The notes: generated by a model from the letters alone, not told the origin. A DNA stretch of 6,028 bases from VRUE01 sp035605695 (GCA_035605695.1 DATNGZ010000028.1:1-6028), one strand, 5' to 3'. Positions 1-5,101 are shown, counted from the first letter of the stretch. Numbers and translations are program-made.

Positions 1-25
1 CTTCCCATTCCAGAGCGGCGGGCAT
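1..25 (-). CDS. Possible start of a further operon gene, cut by the window edge
   Basis: The stop codon of the DUF4333 lipoprotein gene is followed in a TGATG arrangement by an in-frame ATG that stays open for eight codons (MPAALEWE) to the window edge. The same TGATG junction links the two preceding genes of this operon, so a translationally coupled fifth gene is plausible. Eight codons are too few to identify a product or exclude chance. Confidence 0.2.
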
Positions 26-330
26 CAGGGCGCTTCGTAGTGGACGTGCCCAGATCCATCCTGCTCGACGACGACGAATCGCGTGCTGACCGACCCGACG
101 ACAGCCCTGCAGGAGAACTCCAGCCCCTTCATCTGGGGAACCGCCGACGGGCAGCTCACCCGGGCACGCTGTCCGCGCTGAGCCAAGCTGCTCCGCGCAA
201 TCGCCCGCTCGATCTTCTCTGTGTTGAGAGTGGTAATCGACTCCGAGGAACCGCACGCCCCAAGTACCAGGCTGGACCCCATGATGAGGGCCAAAGCCAA
301 GGCCCATAGATGGGGCCTAAACGGTGACAT
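25..330 (-). CDS. Small DUF4333-type lipoprotein
   Basis: A 101-residue protein with a lipoprotein signal. It has a short basic N-terminus, a hydrophobic stretch at about residues 8-24, and a lipobox LGAC with the lipidated cysteine at position 26. The mature part resembles DUF4333, a small domain common in actinobacterial lipoproteins and membrane proteins. It has the LNTEKIERAI helix at 35-44, the paired cysteines C60 (in VSCPS) and C74 (in FSCRA), which probably form a disulfide, and a final strand ending VVVEQDGSGHVHYE. The family has no established biochemical function. It should sit outside the cytoplasmic membrane. Its ATG overlaps the stop of the collagen-like gene (TGATG) and there is no good Shine-Dalgarno, so translation is probably coupled to that gene. 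The family assignment is by remembered pattern and is fairly confident. Confidence 0.82.
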   Translation of the reverse strand: MSPFRPHLWALALALIMGSSLVLGACGSSESITTLNTEKIERAIARSSLAQRGQRARVSCPSAVPQMKGLEFSCRAVVGSVSTRFVVVEQDGSGHVHYEAP

Positions 331-1616
331 CAGGTGAGCTTCTCGATGACGACGGAAGCATTCGAACTCGGCTGCGTCCCTCCGATTGGCGTCGCGAGGC
401 CGACTGCTGCGCTCGAGGTGTGGTTCCGGACCGTGAGAACGGCGCCTGCGGGAGCGACGAGTATCGCCTGCCCCGTGTTCTGCTGGGTGCCGGCGCCTGA
501 GCCGTAGACGGTTCCCGGAACCAAGGTGCCGTTGACGAACAGAGCCATCTGGCTGGGCTCGGTGCCAGACACCGAGAAGGTGACCGCGTAGGTACCGGCG
601 GTCGTGAGCGTGACCCCGGCAGCACCGGGCGCGTGGGTAATACCAGGCGTCAGGACGCCGTTGGAATCGAAGGTGACGTCGGCCTCAAGCGGGACGGTCT
701 CCCCGCCCAAGTTGTAGATGTACGCGTACTGCGAGAGTCCGCTCGAGCCCGCGGGGCCAGTCGCCCCAGTGGCGCCTGGTATGCCCGCTGGCCCTTGAGA
801 TCCTTCGGCGCCAGGCGTTCCCTGCTGGCCAGTTTCGCCAGCGGGCCCCGGAGGCCCGGCGGGGCCTACTGAGCCGGTGGCTCCGGCTTCTCCTGGAAGG
901 CCGTCCTTGCCCGAAATGCCTACTTCGCCCTGAGCACCTGGAGCCCCACTCGAGCCAGCTTCCCCTGGGGATCCGGTGGCTCCTGTTTCCCCCGGGGCGC
1001 CGACTTCGCCCTGGACTCCCTGCAACCCCTGAGAACCCACGGAACCGGTAGCCCCGATTTCACCCTGAGACCCCGCGGCTCCCGCTTGACCAACTTCTCC
1101 GTTGGCGCCCGCCGCACCAGCGCTGCCAGTTGCTCCCGTTTCTCCCTGAGAACCCGTTGCTCCAGTCGACCCCGCGGCTCCTTCTGCGCCTGTCACGCCC
1201 GTGGCTCCAGTCGGTCCAACGGCACCGGTTTCGCCCTGGACACCCTGCAAGCCTTCAGCGCCCGGCGACCCGGCCGCGCCCGCGGCCCCGTCGTTGCCAG
1301 GAACGCCGGGTGTGCCTCCTGGTCCTTTGGGACCGGAAGCACCATTCGCGCCCGTAGCTCCCGCCGCTCCCGGTTTACCTGTGGAGCCAGTCTCGCCGGC
1401 TGTTCCCTGTTCCCCGCGTGGGCCTCGATGCGTGTGACATATCGGTGGTGGCCGGTGGCCGCAACGAGCGGAAGTTCCAACCCTGCCGGTGAACCCTGCT
1501 GAGCCGCAGGGCGGAAGGGGATGCAGAGGACACGCCGCTGTGGCGATCGCGGCCGGCAACAGAACAGCTACCGCGCCTATTGCAAAGAGCAGGATGCTCC
1601 GATATCTCGTACACAT
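330..1616 (-). CDS. Secreted collagen-like protein with BclA-like C-terminal domain
   Basis: A 428-residue exported protein. Residues 1-27 are a signal peptide (basic start, hydrophobic core, ATA cleavage site). Residues 28-64 form a linker with four cysteines (29, 37, 52, 60). Residues 65-295 are 77 consecutive Gly-X-Y triplets without interruption, rich in Ala, Thr, Glu and Gln. Residues 296-428 form a beta-rich globular domain (YAYIYNLGGETV, FSVSGTEPSQMALFVNG, NASVVIEKL). This resembles the C1q/TNF-like C-terminal domain of Bacillus BclA proteins, which drives trimerisation. Bacterial collagen-like proteins form trimeric surface filaments, and that is the expected role here. The chosen ATG has GAGGAG 7 nt upstream and gives a proper signal peptide. 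The frame is open much further upstream, but only as an out-of-frame read through the transpeptidase gene. The gene starts 11 nt after that gene. No sortase motif or membrane anchor is visible, so its attachment is unknown. Confidence 0.9.
   Translation of the reverse strand: MCTRYRSILLFAIGAVAVLLPAAIATAACPLHPLPPCGSAGFTGRVGTSARCGHRPPPICHTHRGPRGEQGTAGETGSTGKPGAAGATGANGASGPKGPGGTPGVPGNDGAAGAAGSPGAEGLQGVQGETGAVGPTGATGVTGAEGAAGSTGATGSQGETGATGSAGAAGANGEVGQAGAAGSQGEIGATGSVGSQGLQGVQGEVGAPGETGATGSPGEAGSSGAPGAQGEVGISGKDGLPGEAGATGSVGPAGPPGPAGETGQQGTPGAEGSQGPAGIPGATGATGPAGSSGLSQYAYIYNLGGETVPLEADVTFDSNGVLTPGITHAPGAAGVTLTTAGTYAVTFSVSGTEPSQMALFVNGTLVPGTVYGSGAGTQQNTGQAILVAPAGAVLTVRNHTSSAAVGLATPIGGTQPSSNASVVIEKLT
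732..1424 (-). repeat. Collagen Gly-X-Y coding repeat, 77 triplets
   Basis: Every third codon encodes glycine from residue 65 to residue 295 of the collagen-like protein, with no break. Recurring blocks include GLQGVQGE at triplets 20-22 and again at 45-47, which suggests an internal duplication with a 25-triplet offset. The GSQ-GEx-GAT-GSx pattern occurs at triplets 31 and 40. Proline is sparse and lysine rare, while GAT and GET triplets are frequent, which is typical of bacterial rather than animal collagen. Confidence 0.95.
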
Positions 1617-1623
1617 AATCTGG

Positions 1624-1629
1624 CTCCTC
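1624..1629 (-). promoter_or_regulatory. Shine-Dalgarno of the collagen-like gene
   Basis: GAGGAG lies 7 nt before the ATG at 1616 and overlaps the stop codon of the transpeptidase gene. It decides the start over an in-frame ATG five codons upstream, which itself overlaps the Shine-Dalgarno. Confidence 0.75.
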
Positions 1630-2377
1630 ATCGCGTGATGGTCAGTGGAGTGCCGGCGCCGATACGTCTCGCCAGCCAAGTGATTGCTCGGGTGCCGAGC
1701 CGGATGCAGCCGTGTGAAGCCGCTGTCCCGAGAGCGCCCGTGAGGTTGTTCGTCCCGTGGATGCCGATCTGCCCCGGTCCTCCCTCGAATTCCTGGAAGA
1801 CGTTCGACCTGGCACTGGTGGCCAGCGCGAACGGTCCACCGCTTTCGTAGGGGGAGAGAGCGAGCGCCTCTTCGATGAAGAACGACCCCCGCGGGGTGGG
1901 CGTCGAGGGCTTGCCAACAATCGCACGGAAGTGGCGGCGGGCGTGATCGCCGCGGTAGACGGTGAGGCGCCGGGTCGAAAGCTTGACCACGACGCGCCAG
2001 CCGGTGGAGGTGAGCCTCGTCCGGTTGGTGGAGATCCAGCCCTTGTGACTGTTGGGCCGTCCGGGAAGCCGAACGTAAAGCCACGAGCCCCTCTTGCGGC
2101 TGCTTGCACGGCCGAGAATTGGGAGGACGGTTCGAGCTCGGGTCAGCGGCCGGCGGGACGCGACCGATTCGATCCGGCCTGCATGTGCATTTGGCCCGGT
2201 CCGGGCGACGTGATCGTGCAGGAGCACCACGAGCGGCTGACTCGCCGACGCCGGGGCGGCGGCGGCCGGGGCAACGAAGGCGCATGCGATAGCCGCCGTG
2301 ACCAGCGCCGAGGCCAACCCCCAACCCCCCCGGCGAGCGCCGGAGGGGGTTGGGTCGTTGTCAGCCCTGTGGGTCAT
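1628..2377 (-). CDS. L,D-transpeptidase (YkuD catalytic domain), exported
   Basis: A 249-residue protein expected to act outside the membrane on peptidoglycan. It would form 3-3 cross-links or attach proteins to stem peptides through a cysteine acyl-enzyme. Residues 15-46 are a basic and then hydrophobic/Ala-rich signal or anchor segment. About 50-125 is an SH3-like region with the GSWLYVRLPGRPN and KGWI motifs common in actinobacterial enzymes. About 127-249 is the YkuD domain. The catalytic signature is intact: IGIHG with His207, then SHGCIRL with His222 and Cys224. The start codon overlaps the stop of the DUF3494 gene (ATGA) and has no clear Shine-Dalgarno, so translation is probably coupled. 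A very strong hairpin lies inside the first 20 codons. Whether it anchors the neighbouring collagen-like protein, as Ldt enzymes anchor Lpp in E. coli, is speculation. Confidence 0.93.
   Translation of the reverse strand: MTHRADNDPTPSGARRGGWGLASALVTAAIACAFVAPAAAAPASASQPLVVLLHDHVARTGPNAHAGRIESVASRRPLTRARTVLPILGRASSRKRGSWLYVRLPGRPNSHKGWISTNRTRLTSTGWRVVVKLSTRRLTVYRGDHARRHFRAIVGKPSTPTPRGSFFIEEALALSPYESGGPFALATSARSNVFQEFEGGPGQIGIHGTNNLTGALGTAASHGCIRLGTRAITWLARRIGAGTPLTITR
2320..2354 (-). other. Strong GC-rich hairpin in the 5' end of the transpeptidase gene
   Basis: CCCAACCCCC (2345-2354 on the minus strand) pairs with GGGGGUUGGG (2320-2329). Inside it, CCGGC pairs with GCCGG around a 4-nt loop, with one bulged base. 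That gives about 15 bp, starting 23 nt after the A of the start codon. The downstream arm also carries a run of seven G, then TT, five G, TT, GG, which could form a G-quadruplex. There is no following U-tract, so it is not a canonical terminator. It lies just after the DUF3494 stop and might reduce expression of the distal genes. Confidence 0.6.
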
Positions 2378-3573
2378 CCCGTGAACTGGGACGGACCGCG
2401 CTGCGGCTGCAGAAGTGCCGCAGCACAGGCGCGATAGGGGAGCGTCGTGGTCTTAGCCGGGGTGGCGTCCGTGAACGTGACGCGGACGCTGACCTGGTGG
2501 GGGCCGGGAGTGGCTCGCACCGACATCGCAAACGGCGAGTTGGTCCGACTGCCGATCGATTTGCCGTCAAGGCTGAAGACAACCCGCTGGATCATCTTGC
2601 CGTTGACAGTGGCGCGGAATCCCTCGGTGCAGGCCTCGCGCGGTGCAGATCGCACGACCGCCGTACCGTTCCGAGATGACCGGGGAGCTTTCGCCCGGCG
2701 ACCGGAGGCAAGCCGGGAGCCGTTGCTTGGCGCTACTGCCGAGCCAGTCGTTCCGGGCGTGGTAGTTCCGGGCGTGGTTGGCGACACGGTTCCCGGACCA
2801 CCCGGCGTTTCGCCGGGGGGCGGCGTTTCGCCGGGGGGCGGGTTGGTCGGCCCGGTCGCGCACAGCGGCCGGGTCAGGGTGTTTTCGATCAGGCTGACCT
2901 GGCCGTTGCGGGCCAGCATCCTGCCCACCACCGTTGCTTTGCTTTTGAGCGAGATCGAGGTCAGCGCCATCAGGCTTCCCTGGAAGGAAGTGGTGGTACC
3001 GAGGTCGGCCGAGCTGCCGACCTGCCAGTAGACGTTGCACGGCGACGCACCGTTGACGAGCAGGACCGAACTGGCCGATTCAGTGGTCAGCTGAGAACCG
3101 ATCTTGAAGACGAATTCGGCGTTGGGATCGCCTTCGGCGTCGAGGGTCAGGGCTCCGGTCAGCAGGGCCGCCGCGTTGTAGCGATAGGTGCCCGGAGCGA
3201 GTTTCAATCCACCCAGGTCGGTGCCGGAGAGGTCATTTGCCGGCAGCACCGGCTGCCCCGCCGCAGCGTCGTAGGCGGTGGTTAGGTCGAGCTGTGCTTG
3301 GGCGGCGACTTCGTCGGTTGCGTGCGTGGAGCCGTTGATGACGGCAGGCAGGCCGAAGCCTTCGAGTTCGGTGCCCGGCGAGACGCCGAGGTTGCCGTTG
3401 AGCACCGACGGCCCGACGTTGGTGACCGTGGTGCCGCCGAGGACCACGAAGGGGCCGGCGGTGCCGAGGCCGACGGGCGCGGCCTGAGCCGCGGTGGGTA
3501 GCGCGAAGGCGGCGAGCATCGCGAGGGCGATGCCGGCAAGCCGGGCGCGCCTGAGATCGAATCGGTTGGACAT
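2374..3573 (-). CDS. Secreted ice-binding-like protein (DUF3494) with Ig-like C-terminus
   Basis: A 399-residue exported protein. Residues 1-31 are a signal peptide (basic RRARLAG, hydrophobic core, AQA cleavage site). About 33-238 is a DUF3494 domain, the fold of many bacterial and algal ice-binding proteins (a beta-solenoid plus a helix). Diagnostic segments are FVVLGGTTVTNVG, NGNLGVSPGT, APGTYRY, AEFVFKIGSQLTT, CNVYWQVGSSADLG, FQGSLMALTSI and VVGRMLARNGQVSL. About 240-300 is a disordered Pro/Gly/Thr and then basic linker with tandem repeats. About 313-384 is an Ig-like unit bracketed by C315 and C383 (VVFSLDGKSIG, GPHQVSVRVTF). DUF3494 proteins either bind ice or act as adhesins, and sequence alone does not tell which. 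The ATG has AGGGAGGA 5 nt upstream. It is the first gene after the riboswitch leader. The upstream extension of the frame crosses that leader and the opposite-strand protease gene, so I rejected it. Confidence 0.92.
   Translation of the reverse strand: MSNRFDLRRARLAGIALAMLAAFALPTAAQAAPVGLGTAGPFVVLGGTTVTNVGPSVLNGNLGVSPGTELEGFGLPAVINGSTHATDEVAAQAQLDLTTAYDAAAGQPVLPANDLSGTDLGGLKLAPGTYRYNAAALLTGALTLDAEGDPNAEFVFKIGSQLTTESASSVLLVNGASPCNVYWQVGSSADLGTTTSFQGSLMALTSISLKSKATVVGRMLARNGQVSLIENTLTRPLCATGPTNPPPGETPPPGETPGGPGTVSPTTPGTTTPGTTGSAVAPSNGSRLASGRRAKAPRSSRNGTAVVRSAPREACTEGFRATVNGKMIQRVVFSLDGKSIGSRTNSPFAMSVRATPGPHQVSVRVTFTDATPAKTTTLPYRACAAALLQPQRGPSQFTG
2750..2779 (-). repeat. Two 15-nt tandem units in the DUF3494 linker
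   Basis: GTTCCGGGCGTGGTA is followed directly by the same unit with one mismatch (plus-strand reading). It encodes the repeated TTPGT motif of the flexible linker. Copy number may vary between strains. Confidence 0.8.
2803..2838 (-). repeat. Two perfect 18-nt tandem units in the DUF3494 linker
   Basis: The 18-nt unit CGGCGTTTCGCCGGGGGG (plus strand) occurs twice head to tail and encodes PPGETP repeats. Each unit contains a perfect CGGCG-TTT-CGCCG palindrome, so each can form a short hairpin in the mRNA. Confidence 0.85.
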
Positions 3574-3578
3574 GAATG

Positions 3579-3586
3579 TCCTCCCT
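3579..3586 (-). promoter_or_regulatory. Shine-Dalgarno of the DUF3494 gene
   Basis: AGGGAGGA lies 5 nt before the ATG at 3573. It fixes the start of the first operon gene and is the natural target if the upstream riboswitch controls translation. Confidence 0.8.
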
Positions 3587-3623
3587 ATATGTGTCGAGCA
3601 ATCCTGACGACGTTCCTGATCCC

Positions 3624-3649
3624 AGCCGCTTCCCGCCTCGGGGGCGGCT
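3624..3649 (-). other. GC-rich hairpin in the riboswitch-to-gene interval (candidate expression platform)
   Basis: AGCCGC (3644-3649) can pair with GCGGCU (3624-3629), extended by CCC/GGG inside. A competing stem, CCGCC (3643-3647) with GGCGG (3633-3637), uses the same bases, so two mutually exclusive folds exist. No U-run follows, so it is not a textbook intrinsic terminator. I see no obvious anti-Shine-Dalgarno sequence. How the switch acts is unresolved. Confidence 0.45.
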
Positions 3650-3660
3650 CGGGTCATGAG

Positions 3661-3756
3661 ATCTTCGGTAGCCCGGCTCGCTCCGGCGGAGCTCCGTGGC
3701 TTTGCGGATTTCGTCTCGCGACGAGGGTGCCTGTGTCGAAAGGGATTTGCCCTTGG
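3661..3756 (-). promoter_or_regulatory. Candidate cyclic di-GMP class I (GEMM-I) riboswitch
   Basis: The transcript of the DUF3494 operon leader carries the GEMM-I hallmark GCAAAGCC (3705-3698) followed by ACGG. Then comes a helix, GCUCC/GGAGC (3692-3688 with 3684-3680), and then GCCGGGCUACCGAAG (3677-3663). CGG/CCG and GCC/GGC extend the helix as in P3. A P2 hairpin, UCGUC-GCGA-GACGA (3724-3711), has the GNRA tetraloop expected to dock on P3. UUUCG (3741-3737) can pair with CGAAG (3667-3663) as P1. The 5' binding-site strand has two candidates: ACACAGGCA, next to P2, or AAGGGCAAAUCC, about 15 nt further out. The second looks more canonical but needs a larger P2. The GG following A matches the guanine that recognises c-di-GMP in known GEMM-I RNAs. 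The 3' half is convincing. The 5' half is atypical, so a variant ligand specificity is possible. Confidence 0.75.
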
Positions 3757-3963
3757 TGTCCTGGTCCATCGCCCACCGGTTGGGGCAGCCTGAGCAATCG
3801 CTGGCGCGACTCGACGTTCGTTGTCAGGAGCTGCCCAAGCCGTTCCGCGTTGGCCTGAGCGGCCGCGAACTTGAGCCCGCAAGGCCTCTCTAGACGAATC
3901 TACGAGGAGGATATTCGAACATCTGTGCTCCACTGGCCTCATGGACTTCGTAGGGACTCCCCG

Positions 3964-4347
3964 ATGATCGTCGCCGCCGCGATCGCCAGCGCAGCCGTTT
4001 CGCTTGCCGCCCCCACGCCTGCCACCCTGCCTGGTGACCTCGACGCTGCGGCTGCCTACTGGCACCAGAATGCGCCGGCGCGCTGCTCGACCGAGGCCGT
4101 CGGCTACGGAAAGCTGCCAAACCGCATACTCGGCCAAGCGACGATCCCGGACTCCGTGGAAAGTGGTCCGTGCGAAATGACCGTCGAACGCGGCCTCTCG
4201 AGGCGGCTCCGGTGCATGACTGTGGTCCACGAGTACGGGCACTGGCTCGGGTTGGAGCACTCAAAGAACCGGCTCAGCCCGATGTACCCGGTCATCGACA
4301 AGGGCGCGATCGTCCCTGAGTGCGGACCCTCCAGGGCTTCGAGTTAA
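3964..4347 (+). CDS. Small secreted matrixin-like zinc metalloprotease
   Basis: A 127-residue protein with the complete metzincin zinc motif HEYGHWLGLEH: His89, His93 and His99 as ligands, Glu90 as the catalytic base and Gly96 at the turn. SPMYP with Met107 is probably the Met-turn. Residues 3-16 are hydrophobic/Ala-rich, consistent with a signal peptide. Cysteines 41, 70, 84 and 120 could form two disulfides, fitting extracellular location. At 127 residues it is shorter than usual matrixin catalytic domains (about 160-170) and lacks a propeptide cysteine switch. The ATG at 3964 has AGGGA 7 nt upstream. An alternative GTG at 3925 or TTG at 3871 would add basic residues (RR) before the hydrophobic core, which this start lacks, so the N-terminus is uncertain. 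It is divergent from the DUF3494 operon and converges on the PHP gene with a 25-nt gap. The substrate is unknown. Confidence 0.82.
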   Translation: MIVAAAIASAAVSLAAPTPATLPGDLDAAAAYWHQNAPARCSTEAVGYGKLPNRILGQATIPDSVESGPCEMTVERGLSRRLRCMTVVHEYGHWLGLEHSKNRLSPMYPVIDKGAIVPECGPSRASS

Positions 4348-4372
4348 CCTTTCGCCAGGCAAAGTGGACCGC

Positions 4373-5101
4373 TCAGGCCGCCGCAAGGGACAGTGGCTGG
4401 AGCTCGCGCAAGATGCCGGCGCAGTAGTCGTAGCGGCCGACTGTCTCGCTGTCATAGCTACCGCTGCCTAGCAACAGCGGAACCCCGTGCCGCAGAAACG
4501 GCCGCAGGGTCCGCGGCGATGGACACCTCCAGTGCTCATCGACCACGACCCGGGCGTCGGACTCGGCCGCCGCAATCGCAAGCGAGTCGATCAGATCCGG
4601 CGATACATCTCGCTCGTCGAGCCCGAGCCCTTGAAGGACGCTGAACAAATGGGCTATGACGAGGTGCTCGTGGTGGCTGACCGCGGCGGCCGTTCCACTC
4701 ACTATCCAGCGGAGCACCATCTGCGGATCGAGCTCGTCCGCTTCGATTCGTTCGCGCGTGGAGCGAGGATTCATCGGTCCGTCGGGCGACGGCGCTTGAT
4801 GACTTGCCGCGTACACCGCATCGATCCCGTCCAGTTCTGCAGGAAGGTCAAGGCAGCCGTAGATATCGAGGATCTTTGCCTCGACGGCACAACGCAAGAC
4901 AATCGGGGTCCGCTTCCTGTTGTCTCTGATCGCTGCGACGTAGGCAGGGATCCAATTGGTGTCCCCCCGGACCTGCTCGACACAAGCGAGTTCTGTCAAG
5001 CCGATCCTCTCCGCCTCGGCGACGTTCTCCTCGATCGTGTTCGCGCCACCCGAGAAAGTCGAGTGGACGTGCATGTCCCGGGTCAAGGCCGGCTCAGTCA
5101 T
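4373..5101 (-). CDS. PHP-domain protein, probably with incomplete metal site
   Basis: A 242-residue protein of the PHP family, which contains metal-dependent phosphoesterases such as histidinol phosphatase and the DNA polymerase PHP domain. The first motif is clear: RDMHVHST with His11 and His13. Glu74 (AVEAK), His101 (ASHQ) and His151 (IAHLF) also match metal-ligand positions. The usual DH of the second block reads EQ (42-43), and the usual SDAH near the end reads SGSY (about 213-216, in GSGSYDSETVG). Several of the normal ligands are therefore missing and activity may be lost or altered. The start at 5101 is chosen because it gives an 8-nt ATGACTGA overlap with the ATP-grasp gene and begins just before the HVH motif. 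An in-frame ATG at 5116 is the alternative, and neither has a good Shine-Dalgarno. The substrate is unknown. Confidence 0.82.
   Translation of the reverse strand: MTEPALTRDMHVHSTFSGGANTIEENVAEAERIGLTELACVEQVRGDTNWIPAYVAAIRDNRKRTPIVLRCAVEAKILDIYGCLDLPAELDGIDAVYAASHQAPSPDGPMNPRSTRERIEADELDPQMVLRWIVSGTAAAVSHHEHLVIAHLFSVLQGLGLDERDVSPDLIDSLAIAAAESDARVVVDEHWRCPSPRTLRPFLRHGVPLLLGSGSYDSETVGRYDYCAGILRELQPLSLAAA

Larger units (their letters stand above)
3574..3963. other. Divergent intergenic region
   Basis: About 390 nt separate the minus-strand DUF3494 operon from the plus-strand metalloprotease gene. The side nearest the operon holds its Shine-Dalgarno, a GC-rich hairpin and the GEMM-I-like riboswitch. 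The remaining stretch, about 3757-3963, must carry promoters for both directions, but I find no convincing -35/-10 pair. A TGACAA-like hexamer near 3820 lacks a matching -10. On the plus strand, GAGGAGG at 3904-3910 looks like a Shine-Dalgarno but has no in-frame ATG, GTG or TTG at a suitable distance. Confidence 0.6.

Noticed and set aside
732..1424. CRISPR-like or satellite array suggested by regular short repeats
   Set aside because: The periodicity is 3 codons of Gly-X-Y in a clear coding frame. There are no conserved repeats separated by unique spacers.
1086..1502. Plus-strand frames opposite the collagen repeat, including a Pro-Ala-rich one
   Set aside because: Their repetitive composition is simply the complement of Gly-X-Y codons.
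1617..2324. Minus-strand extension of the collagen-like frame to a 664-residue protein
   Set aside because: This part is out-of-frame with, and lies inside, the transpeptidase gene. That gene has an intact YkuD signature, and the collagen gene has its own Shine-Dalgarno and signal peptide at 1616.
1757..2437. Plus-strand open frame of 226 residues
   Set aside because: It is antisense to the transpeptidase and is rich in Gly and Arg without motifs, as expected for a shadow of a GC-rich gene.
3574..4260. Minus-strand extension of the DUF3494 frame to 628 residues
   Set aside because: It runs through the riboswitch leader and opposite the zinc protease gene. A signal peptide and strong Shine-Dalgarno fix the start at 3573.
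4348..4372. Bidirectional terminator between the convergent protease and PHP genes
   Set aside because: Only a small bulged stem (CTTT/AAAG plus GC/GC, 4349-4364) is possible and there is no T-run. It is too weak to call.
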